The position numbers and the translations under genes are program-made. Shown here one piece after another: positions 33,060 through 40,961 of a stretch of DNA of 64,000 nucleotides. This DNA comes from Deltaproteobacteria bacterium (GTDB taxonomy: Bacteria; Myxococcota; Myxococcia; Myxococcales; 40CM-4-68-19). The notes beneath the pieces were generated by a model that saw nothing but the letters and a program-made list of their open reading frames with translations, was not told the origin of the DNA and ran no database searches. The stretch lies in the NCBI GenBank assembly GCA_005879315.1, contig VBLC01000065.1, positions 1 to 64,000 of the forward strand, written 5' to 3'. Every line of letters starts with the position of its first letter. The first letter of the stretch is position 1.

Positions 33060-34162
33060 CAAAGAAAGCGACGCTGGCGCTCGCCGGCGGCGAAGTCTTC
33101 GAGGGGATCTCCGTCGGCGCCGAGGGCGAGACGGTGGGCGAGGTCGTCTTCAACACCGCGCACACCGGCTACCAGGAGATCCTCACCGACCCCTCTTACG
33201 CCGGCCAGCTGGTCACCTTCACGGTCAGCGAGGTGGGCAATTACGGCATCCACCGCGGCGATGAGCAGGCAGAGACCGCCCAGGTCGCCGGCTTCATCGC
33301 GCGCCGCGTCTGCAAGGAGCCGTCGAACTGGCGCTCGCAGGAAACCCTGCCGCAGTTTCTCGCGCGCAATCGCGTGGTCGGCATCGAGGGGATCGACACG
33401 CGGCGGCTGGTGCGCATCCTCCGCAGCGCCGGAGCGCAGCAGGGCATCATCGACTCGACGGGCGCCTCCGCGAAGGCGCTGGTGGAGCGCGCCCGCAAGG
33501 CGCCCGGCATGGAAGGGCAGGACCTGGCGAGCAAAGTCTCGACGCGGGCGGCATATCGCTGGGAGCAGGGCGTGGAAGGTCGCGCGCCGCAGGCGAAAAA
33601 GCACGAAGTCGTCGTCGTCGACTACGGCGTCAAGCGCGGCATCCTCCGGCAGCTGGTCGACATCGGCTGCAGCGTGACGATCGTTCCCTCGCGCACGCCA
33701 GCGAGCGAGATCCTCGCGCGCAAGCCCGCAGGAGTGGTTCTCAGCAACGGGCCGGGCGATCCCGCCGCCGTAGTCGGCGCCGACCGGCAGGCCCGCGACC
33801 TGCTCGGCAAGGTTCCGGTGATGGGCATCTGCCTGGGCCACCAGATCCTCTCCCTCGCCTTGGGCGGCAAGACCTACAAGCTCAAGTTCGGCCATCGCGG
33901 CGCCAACCATCCGGTGCGCGACATCATCGGCGACAAGATCGACCTCACTTCGCAGAACCACGGCTTCGCCACCGACGAGCGGTCGCTCCAGGGCAAAGTG
34001 CAGGTGACGCACATCAATCTCTACGACGGCACGGTAGAGGGCATCGCCGCGCCAGATCTCAAGATGTTCGCGGTGCAGTACCACCCCGAGGACAATCCCG
34101 GGCCGCACGACTCGCGTTATCTCTTCCGCCGCTTCCTCGATCTGATCGAAGGCGGAAGATGA
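33056..34162 (+). CDS. carA: Carbamoyl phosphate synthase, small (glutaminase) subunit
   Basis: A 368-aa subunit that releases ammonia from glutamine for CarB. The N-terminal CPSase domain (LALAGGEVFEGISVGAEG, NTAHTGYQEILTDPSY) is followed by a class I glutamine amidotransferase with nucleophile C259 in MGICLGHQILS and the His/Glu pair in YHPEDNPGPHDS. GTG at 33056 overlaps the pyrC stop. carB is not adjacent; it lies at 43276. The product serves both pyrimidine and arginine synthesis, and arg genes are in this window too. Confidence 0.96.
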   Translation: MTKKATLALAGGEVFEGISVGAEGETVGEVVFNTAHTGYQEILTDPSYAGQLVTFTVSEVGNYGIHRGDEQAETAQVAGFIARRVCKEPSNWRSQETLPQFLARNRVVGIEGIDTRRLVRILRSAGAQQGIIDSTGASAKALVERARKAPGMEGQDLASKVSTRAAYRWEQGVEGRAPQAKKHEVVVVDYGVKRGILRQLVDIGCSVTIVPSRTPASEILARKPAGVVLSNGPGDPAAVVGADRQARDLLGKVPVMGICLGHQILSLALGGKTYKLKFGHRGANHPVRDIIGDKIDLTSQNHGFATDERSLQGKVQVTHINLYDGTVEGIAAPDLKMFAVQYHPEDNPGPHDSRYLFRRFLDLIEGGR

Positions 34163-34848
34163 TCCAGGCCCAGATCGATCTGTTGCTGCAGTACTTCGCT
34201 CCCCAGTCGGACGAGATCGTCCGGGCGAGAGACGAGTACTACGCCGCGACCGGTGGCGAGGTGCACGAGGAGGACCGCTGTTACGAGACGCGCATGCAGG
34301 CCTTCTTCAACTGGTTTCTCTTCGACTGGAAGATGGGCGATTCCACGCCCGTGGAACGCTACTTGCGCGAGAAGGGCTCGCAGCTGTCGGCGCAGGACAA
34401 GGACTTGCTGCTCGGCTGCACGAAGTCGCGGCTGGCCCTCTATGAGTATCGCGGCCTGCGCGGGCTCTTTACCCGCCCCAAGAAAGGGCAGGTGCGCGTG
34501 CGCGATGCGGTGACCGGTGACAAGTTCGACGTCACCGAGCGGCGGCAGATGCACGGGCTGGAGATCGGCGATCTGTTCGAGGCGCGGCTCGTGCCGGTGG
34601 AGCGCACCTGGCATTTCTCCACCAGCTTCACCTACCATCCGCGCGAGATGAACAACGTCATCTGGCGCGAGATCAAGCGGCGCAAGAAAGCGCGCAAGGC
34701 CGACGCGCGCCAGCTCTGCTTCGAGCTGGAAAAGATGGCGCTGCAGCAGGACCGCTTCCGCAACGTCAACATCGACGCCATCTACAATTTCAAGACGCCC
34801 TTCTTGAGCAAGCGGGCCGGGCGCAGCGAGGCGCAGCAAGGTGGCTGA
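34159..34848 (+). CDS. Conserved hypothetical protein in the pyr operon
   Basis: A 229-aa soluble protein with no signal or membrane segment. The N-terminal 75 residues are helical and acidic/aromatic (QAFFNWFLFDWKMGDSTPVERYLREKG); a middle beta-rich part (KKGQVRVRDAVTGDKFDVTERRQMHGLEIGDLFEARLVPVE) looks like a small barrel, and the C-terminus is a basic helix (REIKRRKKARKADARQ). I do not recognise the family with confidence. It starts in an ATGA overlap with carA and overlaps the next gene by 8 nt, so it is firmly part of the operon. Confidence 0.8.
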   Translation: MIQAQIDLLLQYFAPQSDEIVRARDEYYAATGGEVHEEDRCYETRMQAFFNWFLFDWKMGDSTPVERYLREKGSQLSAQDKDLLLGCTKSRLALYEYRGLRGLFTRPKKGQVRVRDAVTGDKFDVTERRQMHGLEIGDLFEARLVPVERTWHFSTSFTYHPREMNNVIWREIKRRKKARKADARQLCFELEKMALQQDRFRNVNIDAIYNFKTPFLSKRAGRSEAQQGG

Positions 34849-35437
34849 GCCGGCGGAATTGCTCCCACCTCCCGACGGGCCGTCGCGGCCGATGCCCTGG
34901 CGCTCGCTCTGCGCGCTGCTCGTTCCCAGCGCGGCGCTCGCGGCGGGAGTGGGGCTGCAGCGGATCTTCGAAGGGCCGCAGCCCGCGGGCGACGCGGCCT
35001 TGCGCTGGCTCCTCTGGTCCACCGGTCCGGGTCTGGCGGTGGGCGGAATCTGCGGGCTCGCGCTGCGGCGGCGGCTGCTCTGGACGGCGTACGGAATCGT
35101 CGCGCCCTGGGCCACGGCCCTGATGGTCAGCGCGCTCTGGGTCGCGGCGCTGCCGCTGCGCGAAGTCATCTACGATCGCCGCGAGGCCGCCTGCCGCGCT
35201 TCCGGCCGCACGGTCTGCAGCGCGGCCGAGTTCACCAGCCGCTGCGCCGAGCGCGGCGCCGGCCTGGGCGAGCCGCAGCAGAAACTGTGCGGCGTGGAAG
35301 GATGCACGTATCGCTGGATCTATGCCGGACCCTTCCGCTCGCCCATCCCAGAGCCGCCGCTGCTCTGCTCGGTGGTGGCCGACTCGGCGGGGAAGGGTCT
35401 GCGCTTCGCGCTCTTGCGGACGAGCCCTTTGCCCTGA
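34841..35437 (+). CDS. Hypothetical membrane protein
   Basis: A 198-aa protein with a Pro-rich N-terminus, three hydrophobic segments (CALLVPSAALAAGVGL, WLLWSTGPGLAVGGICGLAL, GIVAPWATALMVSALWVAALP) and a C-terminal domain with six Cys (for example CRASGRTVCSAAEFTSRC and LCGVEGCTYRW). The Cys-containing end is probably outside the membrane and disulfide-linked. Start GTG at 34841, coupled to the gene before. It appears to be the last gene of the mtnP-pyr run. No family recognised. Confidence 0.65.
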   Translation: MAEPAELLPPPDGPSRPMPWRSLCALLVPSAALAAGVGLQRIFEGPQPAGDAALRWLLWSTGPGLAVGGICGLALRRRLLWTAYGIVAPWATALMVSALWVAALPLREVIYDRREAACRASGRTVCSAAEFTSRCAERGAGLGEPQQKLCGVEGCTYRWIYAGPFRSPIPEPPLLCSVVADSAGKGLRFALLRTSPLP

Positions 35438-35441
35438 CCTG

Positions 35442-35622
35442 GTACCTCGACCGCGGCACGTTGACACCTGCGAACGGCGATGCCAGGGCTGCGCCGCGCG
35501 GCCTCGTCGCTGCGCTGCTCAGCGTAGGATCCACTACGCTTCCGCTGCTCGCTCCTCGGGCGCGCGTCTCGCCTCAGGCCTCGCCGTTCTCGGTTCCGAT
35601 CAGCGCGCCGCGGTCGAGGTAC
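35442..35622. repeat. 15-16 bp inverted repeat bracketing an intergenic gap
   Basis: GTACCTCGACCGCGG at 35442-35456 is perfectly inverted at 35608-35622; one more base pair extends it. The 151 bp between hold no gene that I can support. The right arm ends on the last base of the convergent deoxyhypusine synthase-like stop codon. It is too widely spaced for a simple terminator hairpin; it may be a chance or a remnant of duplication. Confidence 0.45.
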
Positions 35623-36809
35623 TAGCGGACGGTGCTCTCCGGATCGTGGCGGGTGGGAGCGCCCGGAAAGCTGGTCGTCTTGAGCAGCTCGGCGCGGTTC
35701 TTCGCCACCGCGCGGTCGAGGAAGTCCTTGGCGGCGTCGAGCTCGTCGAGCAGCCGCTTCGGCTTGCGCTTCATCTTCGCGTCGCTGAGCAGCGCGTGCG
35801 TCAGCCAGGGAAAGATCGCCGTCACGTCGGTGTGCACGTAGACCGAGCCGGTCTCCACCGCCTCCATCGAGACCTTGCCCCAGGTGTGCCCCTCGCCCGC
35901 GGGGCAGCTGGAGAGCGCGCCGTTGTCGACGGGGTCGACGCAGATCTGCAGATCGATGTCGAATCCGCTGGTGGGGACGAAGAGGATCTGATCGAGCAGC
36001 GGCTCTCCTTGGAGCGTGTAGTTCTTCGGCACTCCGCCGCCCAGGATCCAGATCGCCAGGCGCCGCGAGCCGTGATTTCGCGCCCAGTGCTGGACTGCGG
36101 CCATCAGATACACGTCGTCGTTGATGTCGATCTCGAACTTGAAGCGCTCGGGAAAGAGCCGCTTCAGCTTCACCGCATTGAGGAAGATCGATCCGTCCTG
36201 CACCGCCCCGACGAAAATGGGGACAGCGTGCCTGAAGCAAGCGGAGAGGAGCGAGGGCTGCGAAACGCCGAGCGCCTTCTCCATCGACGACAGATCGCGC
36301 CCGAGCAGCGCGTGGAACTCCGGCGTGGTCATCTTTCGCTGGTAGTCGGGCCCCTGCATCAGAGCCGAGAAGAGCTTGTCGGTGTCGAGCAGCGCCTCCT
36401 CCCAGAAGCCGAGGTCGTAGATGCGGATGATGCGCGCCAGCCGCAGCTGCAGATCGCCGGCGTTGGGATTCACTTCGCGGATCCCGTGGCCGATGATCCG
36501 GTGCGCGTCGTGATAGAGATTCGCGCCGGTGGTGGTGAGCGCGGAGATGATGCCGCGCTCGATGAGCGGAATGAGGCAGCTCTGGTGCAGCCCGGCCGGC
36601 GTCATCGCGCCCGAGAGAGTGAGGAAGATGCTGCAGTCCTCCTCCATCGAGCGGCGCATCAGCTCGTACGCGGTGCGCTCCTGCCGGCCGACGTACGCGC
36701 CGAAGGCGTTGCGGAGCAGGTCGCCGGGGGGCTCGCGCCCGGTGATGGGCCGTGGATCGACGGTGCGCGCTTTCTGGAAGGGCTTGCGGAGCTGTGATTT
36801 GGTCGGCAT
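35622..36809 (-). CDS. Deoxyhypusine synthase-like protein
   Basis: A 395-aa bacterial relative of eukaryotic/archaeal deoxyhypusine synthase. NAD-binding parts are FLTLSGAMTPAGLHQS and LTTTGANLYHD; the catalytic lysine position is kept, K312 in EGHTWGKVSMEAVETGSVYV; the late VHTDVTAIFPWLTHALL also matches. Bacteria lack eIF5A, so these enzymes are thought to act on polyamines, for example homospermidine formation from putrescine or spermidine (family knowledge, not shown here). The ATG at 36809 starts MPTKSQLRKPF. It is divergent from the NRDE gene. MTA phosphorylase upstream in the window would also fit active polyamine metabolism. Confidence 0.88.
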   Translation of the reverse strand: MPTKSQLRKPFQKARTVDPRPITGREPPGDLLRNAFGAYVGRQERTAYELMRRSMEEDCSIFLTLSGAMTPAGLHQSCLIPLIERGIISALTTTGANLYHDAHRIIGHGIREVNPNAGDLQLRLARIIRIYDLGFWEEALLDTDKLFSALMQGPDYQRKMTTPEFHALLGRDLSSMEKALGVSQPSLLSACFRHAVPIFVGAVQDGSIFLNAVKLKRLFPERFKFEIDINDDVYLMAAVQHWARNHGSRRLAIWILGGGVPKNYTLQGEPLLDQILFVPTSGFDIDLQICVDPVDNGALSSCPAGEGHTWGKVSMEAVETGSVYVHTDVTAIFPWLTHALLSDAKMKRKPKRLLDELDAAKDFLDRAVAKNRAELLKTTSFPGAPTRHDPESTVR

Positions 36810-36849
36810 GGCGGTCGGCGGAATATAGCCGACCGATTTTGGAAGAGAC

Positions 36850-37563
36850 ATGTGCACGCTGGTCCTACTGCTCCGTCCGGGCGAGTTGCTCGCCGTCTCC
36901 GGCAACCGCAACGAGCTGCTCTCGCGGCCTTCGTCGGGCCCGCGCATCGAGCACGGCATTCTCGCGCCGCGCGACGAGGTGGCGCACGGCACCTGGCTGG
37001 GCCTCAACCAGCACGGCCTTTTCGTCTGCGTCACCAACCGGCGCGCGGCGATGATCGACCCTTCGCGCCGCTCGCGCGGGCTGCTCGTGCTCGAGGCGCT
37101 GCAGGCGCAGACCGCCGAGGGGCTGCACCAGGCGCTGCACGAGCTGCGCGGCGATCGCCACAACGGCTTCCATCTGGTCTACGCCGATCTGCGCGAAGCC
37201 TTCGTCACCTGGAGCGACGGCCAGGAAGTGCGCCAGGAGGAGCTCGCGCCGCGGCGCGTGCACGTCATCACCGAGCGATCCTTCGGCGCGGGGCAGGGCG
37301 ACCGCGAGCGCACCGTGGCCGCCGCCTTCGCGAAGCTCGAGCCGGAAGTCTCCGCCTGGCGCGAGCCGATGACGACGCACGCATCGCAGCCGCTGGAGAG
37401 CGCCTGCGTGCACGCCGACGCGGTCGGCTACGGCACGCGCTCGTCGTTTCAGATGGTCCTGCGCGAGAAGAGCGTCGAGGCGCTCTGGACGGACGGCCCT
37501 CCCTGCAGAAACCCCGCGCGCGACATCAGCGCGCTCGCGACCTCACTTCTTGCGGCCGGGTAG
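36850..37563 (+). CDS. NRDE/TANGO2-family protein
   Basis: A 237-aa protein beginning MCTLV, with Cys2 as in Ntn-like NRDE proteins. The naming motif is altered: GNRNE (residues 18-22) has Asn where NRDE has Asp. Later conserved parts are HGTWLGLNQHGLFVCVTNRR and the GLLVLEAL helix. TANGO2-type proteins are linked to heme or lipid handling; the bacterial role is uncertain. ATG at 36850 lies 40 bp from the divergent deoxyhypusine synthase-like start. The last 21 nt overlap the end of the convergent small gene. Confidence 0.85.
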   Translation: MCTLVLLLRPGELLAVSGNRNELLSRPSSGPRIEHGILAPRDEVAHGTWLGLNQHGLFVCVTNRRAAMIDPSRRSRGLLVLEALQAQTAEGLHQALHELRGDRHNGFHLVYADLREAFVTWSDGQEVRQEELAPRRVHVITERSFGAGQGDRERTVAAAFAKLEPEVSAWREPMTTHASQPLESACVHADAVGYGTRSSFQMVLREKSVEALWTDGPPCRNPARDISALATSLLAAG

Positions 37564-37827
37564 AAAGCCGCGAGCGAAGGTGCGAGTCAGCGAAGGCACC
37601 TCCCGCAGCGCCTTGATCAAGGCGAGCGCAAACTCGAGCGGTGAGCGGCCTTCTGCCTCGATCTGCACCCGCTCGCCCTCTTCCTCGGCCATCCCACGGG
37701 CGATGATGTGCGTGCCATCGGAACGGATCTCGACGACCAGGCGCGCCACCACCGGCGGCTCCTTGCGCGCCTCGAGCGGCTCGTCTGGCTTCTTCTCCAG
37801 CGGGTGCTTCATGTAGAGCTTGAACAT
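37543..37827 (-). CDS. Small conserved hypothetical protein
   Basis: A 94-aa soluble protein with an N-terminal [19 protein letters not shown] stretch, a strand pair ([25 protein letters not shown]) and a helix ([16 protein letters not shown]). ATG at 37827 is the first good start after a purine-rich GCGGGAAG. It overlaps the NRDE gene tail by 21 nt on the opposite strand and is divergent from the macrodomain gene. No family recognised. Confidence 0.65.
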   Translation of the reverse strand: MFKLYMKHPLEKKPDEPLEARKEPPVVARLVVEIRSDGTHIIARGMAEEEGERVQIEAEGRSPLEFALALIKALREVPSLTRTFARGFLPGRKK

Positions 37828-37887
37828 GGCACTTCCGCGGGAGGCGCGCATGAACGTGCCGGAGCCGGGAGGCGGAGGCACTACGAT

Positions 37888-38385
37888 ATGATCCAGGTGG
37901 TCGAAGGCGACATCACGCTGCTGGACGTCGACGCCATCGTCAACGCCGCCAACGAGAGCCTGCTCGGGGGCGGCGGGGTGGACGGCGCCATCCACCGGCG
38001 CGCCGGACCGATGCTGGTCGAGGAGTGCCGCACTCTCGGCGGCGCGCGCCCCGGCGAGGCGAAGATGACCGGCGGGTACAACTTGAAGGCGCGCCAGGTG
38101 ATCCACGCGGTTGGCCCCGTCTTTTACGGCGGCAGGCGGGGCGAGCCCGAACTGCTCGCGAGCTGCTATCGCAATGCGCTGGCGCTCGCCGACCGGCACG
38201 GCCTGCGCAGCATCGCCTTTCCCGCCATCTCGACCGGCGCGTACGGCTATCCCATCGACGCCGCCGCGCAGATCGCCGTCCGCGAGGCGCGCGCGTTCGA
38301 GAAAACGCATCCCGAGGTGCGCATCGTCTTCTGCTGTTTTTCTCCGCGCGATGCCGGGATCTACCGCCGCTACCTCGCCAGCTGA
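37888..38385 (+). CDS. Macrodomain protein (O-acetyl-ADP-ribose deacetylase type)
   Basis: A 165-aa macrodomain. It has the MacroD-type N-terminal [36 protein letters not shown], the catalytic/ligand loop [11 protein letters not shown], and the phosphate-binding [12 protein letters not shown]. These enzymes remove ADP-ribose from proteins or hydrolyse O-acetyl-ADP-ribose; YmdB of E. coli is an example. ATG at 37888 gives the exact family start. Its last 16 nt overlap the end of the convergent lipoprotein gene. Confidence 0.94.
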   Translation: MIQVVEGDITLLDVDAIVNAANESLLGGGGVDGAIHRRAGPMLVEECRTLGGARPGEAKMTGGYNLKARQVIHAVGPVFYGGRRGEPELLASCYRNALALADRHGLRSIAFPAISTGAYGYPIDAAAQIAVREARAFEKTHPEVRIVFCCFSPRDAGIYRRYLAS

Positions 38386-38864
38386 TCGAAGGCGCGGTCG
38401 GCGTTGTTCGTCATCTCGCGCTTGACCCTGTCGTCGCCCTCCACCCGCTGCAGCGCAGCCTTGAAGGCGGCGAGGTCGACCACGTCGAGCGCGCTCTCGG
38501 TTCCCTCGGAAGCGAGCCAGTGATCGCGGATCTCCGCCGCTTGCTCCGCCGCTCTCTTTCCGATGCCGGCGATCTCCTCGGGCGACGCGCTCGAGTCGCT
38601 CATCTTCCCCAGTGCCTGGAAGAAGGCGTTCATCGTCTGCGCCAGCTCCTGGCGCGCTTTGTTGTCGGCCGCCATCCGCCGCGTCTTCACGTCGCGCATG
38701 CCGCTCACCGCGCCCACCCCTTGGAGGCGCTTGCCCTCCTCGCTGTTGAACAAGCCGGTCCCTTGTCGCAGCCACTGCGGCGCCTGCTCGCCGCCGCCGC
38801 CGGGAACCGGCTTGGCTCCGCCGCAAGCCAGAAGCATCACCGCCAGCACGAAGAGCTTCCTCAT
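38370..38864 (-). CDS. LPP20-like lipoprotein
   Basis: A 164-aa lipoprotein with signal [14 protein letters not shown] (lipid Cys14). The mature part has QAPQWLRQG and [30 protein letters not shown], the G-x-G-...-A-x-x-x-A-R-x-E-L-A pattern of the LPP20/FlgT-like domain. Such proteins are periplasmic or outer-membrane lipoproteins of unclear role. It starts in an ATGA overlap with the YqgE gene, so it is the third gene of the fdxA-yqgE unit. Confidence 0.8.
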   Translation of the reverse strand: MRKLFVLAVMLLACGGAKPVPGGGGEQAPQWLRQGTGLFNSEEGKRLQGVGAVSGMRDVKTRRMAADNKARQELAQTMNAFFQALGKMSDSSASPEEIAGIGKRAAEQAAEIRDHWLASEGTESALDVVDLAAFKAALQRVEGDDRVKREMTNNADRAFDQLAR

Positions 38865-39402
38865 TGCTTTCCTCCGCCCTGCACCAGGAAGGCCGGATCG
38901 ATCCCGAGGTCGCGGATGACCGCGTCCCAGATCTTCTCCACCGGCGTGTCGAAGATGCGCTTCGCCGAGATGGTGGAGTTGAGCCAGCCGCCCGCCACCA
39001 TCTCGCGCTCGAGCTGACCCGGCCCCCAGCCGGCGTAGCCGAGGCAGAGGCGGTAGGAGGCGGGATCGCCGGCCAGGAGGGTCTTGAGCGCGTCGGTCGA
39101 GACGCTGAGGAAGACGTCTTCGTCCAACTTCACCGAGTCGGTGACATCGGTGCGGCGGTGGACGAGAAAGCCGCGCTCGCGCTGCACCGGGCCGCCGAGG
39201 AAGGCGACGCCGGCCTCGTCGCTGACGTCCATGCCGTGCTCCTGGCCGATGTCGGCGAGGGCGATGTCGCTGGGCCGGTTGAAGACGATGCCCATCGCTC
39301 CGGACTCGCCGTGCTCGACGAGCAGCACCACCGAGCGGTGGAAATTCGGGTCGTCCATCTGTGGAACGGCGATGAGGATTCCGGGAGCGAGGTCGCTCAC
39401 GG

Positions 39403-39406
<4 letters not shown>
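38861..39406 (-). CDS. YqgE/AlgH (UPF0301) family protein
   Basis: A 181-aa protein with the family signatures [37 protein letters not shown] and [20 protein letters not shown]. AlgH in Pseudomonas affects alginate and motility genes, but the biochemical role is not settled. The chosen start is GTG at 39406, because it overlaps the fdxA stop by 4 nt (GTGA), the style of this genome; GTG at 39400 is possible. The gene is between fdxA and a lipoprotein gene, all overlapping. Confidence 0.92.
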
Positions 39407-39741
<335 letters not shown>

Positions 39742-39775
39742 GAGTTGGCTCTCTCCTCAGAGGGGCGGCAGCCGC

Positions 39776-40513
39776 GTGTCTGACATAAAGCTATCACGGC
39801 CGCAAGAATGCGTGTGCGGAGACGCGCGCTCGGAGGAGACGTACCGCAGCGCGCTGCGCGGCGAGAAGGCGGCGCTGCTGTTGACCGACCCGCCCTACTG
39901 CTTGCTCACGCGGCGGCGCAAGAGAGGCGAGCTACGGGAGAAGCGGCGGGGGGTGAAGATCGACCGCGACCCCGTGCTCCGCTTCGAGGACGTGCGCGCC
40001 TATCGCAAGTTCACCGAGGAGTGGCTGCCCAAGGCAGCGGCGCAGGTGACGGGAGCTTTGATCATCTGGACGAACTTTCTCGGCAAGGATCCCATCCGCG
40101 CCGTGGCCGCCGGCCTCGGCCTGCACGAGGCCGGCGAATTCGTCTGGGCGAAGAAGACCAGCGAGCGCGAGGGAAACGAGCAGCTCCTGCGCGTCTATGA
40201 GACCGCGCTGGTGTTCCTGCGCGAATCGCTCCGGCCGCTCGAGCCTTCCGATCGCCCGCGGGTCTGGTGCGCGGCTGCCGCCTACGACGAGGAGGGCGAG
40301 GCGCAGCGCTGGGGCGGACATCCCAACCACAAACCCTTCAGCGTGCTCGAGCCCCTGGTCCGCCAGTGGTCGCGGCCGTCCGAGCTGATCCTCGATCCTT
40401 TCGCCGGCAGCGGGAGCATCCCTGCGGCGGCGCTGCGCCTGTCCCGGCGCGCCGCCTGCAGCGAGATCGATCCGCAGTGGGCCGGGAGGGTCTCGGAGCG
40501 GCTGCGCCAGTGA
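39776..40513 (+). CDS. DNA methyltransferase (beta-class, DPPY motif)
   Basis: A 245-aa amino-methyltransferase. The catalytic motif TDPPYC is at about residues 36-42 and the SAM-binding DPFAGSGSIPA is near the C-terminus, the order of the beta class, which methylates N6 of adenine or N4 of cytosine. The recognition part between them is short. No restriction endonuclease gene is adjacent, so it is probably an orphan methylase. GTG at 39776 is preferred (AGGGGCGG before it); an upstream ATG would overlap the start codon of fdxA. Confidence 0.88.
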   Translation: MSDIKLSRPQECVCGDARSEETYRSALRGEKAALLLTDPPYCLLTRRRKRGELREKRRGVKIDRDPVLRFEDVRAYRKFTEEWLPKAAAQVTGALIIWTNFLGKDPIRAVAAGLGLHEAGEFVWAKKTSEREGNEQLLRVYETALVFLRESLRPLEPSDRPRVWCAAAAYDEEGEAQRWGGHPNHKPFSVLEPLVRQWSRPSELILDPFAGSGSIPAAALRLSRRAACSEIDPQWAGRVSERLRQ

Positions 40514-40579
40514 TCGCTTGTGGACGCGTCACTGTGCGCTCAGCTTTTCCTCGGCCTTTTGTTGAGCGACACTCGCGAG

Positions 40580-40957
40580 ATGATCGAGCACGTCAGTCTT
40601 CGGTGCCGCGACGCGAAGAGGAGCCGCGACTTCTACCGCAAGGCGCTCGCGCCGCTCGGATACGAGCTGTCCAAGCGCTACGGCGACGCCTTCGGCTTCA
40701 AGGAGGGCGGCCGCCACGACTTCTGGGTCACCAAAGGGAAGGTGGGCACGCCGAGCCACGTCGCCTTCCATGCCAAGAACACGCGCAGTGTCGACGCCTT
40801 CTACAAAGCCGCCATTGCTGCCGGCGGCAAGGACAACGGCGCGCCGGGCATGCGCGAGGACTATGGCTACGCCGCTTTCGTCTTCGATCCGGACGGGCAC
40901 AACATCGAAGCCGTCATCTGGCAGGAAGAGCTGAAGCCGCGCCGCCAGAAGAAGTGA
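40580..40957 (+). CDS. VOC-family (glyoxalase-like) protein
   Basis: A 125-aa protein of the vicinal oxygen chelate superfamily. The N-terminal MIEHVSLRCRDAKRSRDFYRKALAPLGYEL holds the first metal His; the middle HVAFHAKNTRSVDAFYKAAIAAGG and the end FDPDGHNIEAVIWQ fit the two beta-alpha-beta-beta-beta modules. Such proteins act on small thiol or aromatic substrates or confer resistance. ATG at 40580 is the family start. Confidence 0.88.
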   Translation: MIEHVSLRCRDAKRSRDFYRKALAPLGYELSKRYGDAFGFKEGGRHDFWVTKGKVGTPSHVAFHAKNTRSVDAFYKAAIAAGGKDNGAPGMREDYGYAAFVFDPDGHNIEAVIWQEELKPRRQKK

Positions 40958-40961
40958 CACC

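Noticed and set aside
34841-35625. Frameshift near 35400 extending the membrane protein into the following open frame
   Set aside because: Codon pattern stays normal up to the stop at 35437 and the downstream frame shows no conserved sequence that would continue the protein.
37888-38385. Macrodomain as antitoxin of an ADP-ribosylation toxin-antitoxin pair
   Set aside because: The neighbouring small protein (37543-37827) shows no ART or DarT motif and is divergent, so a pair is not supported.
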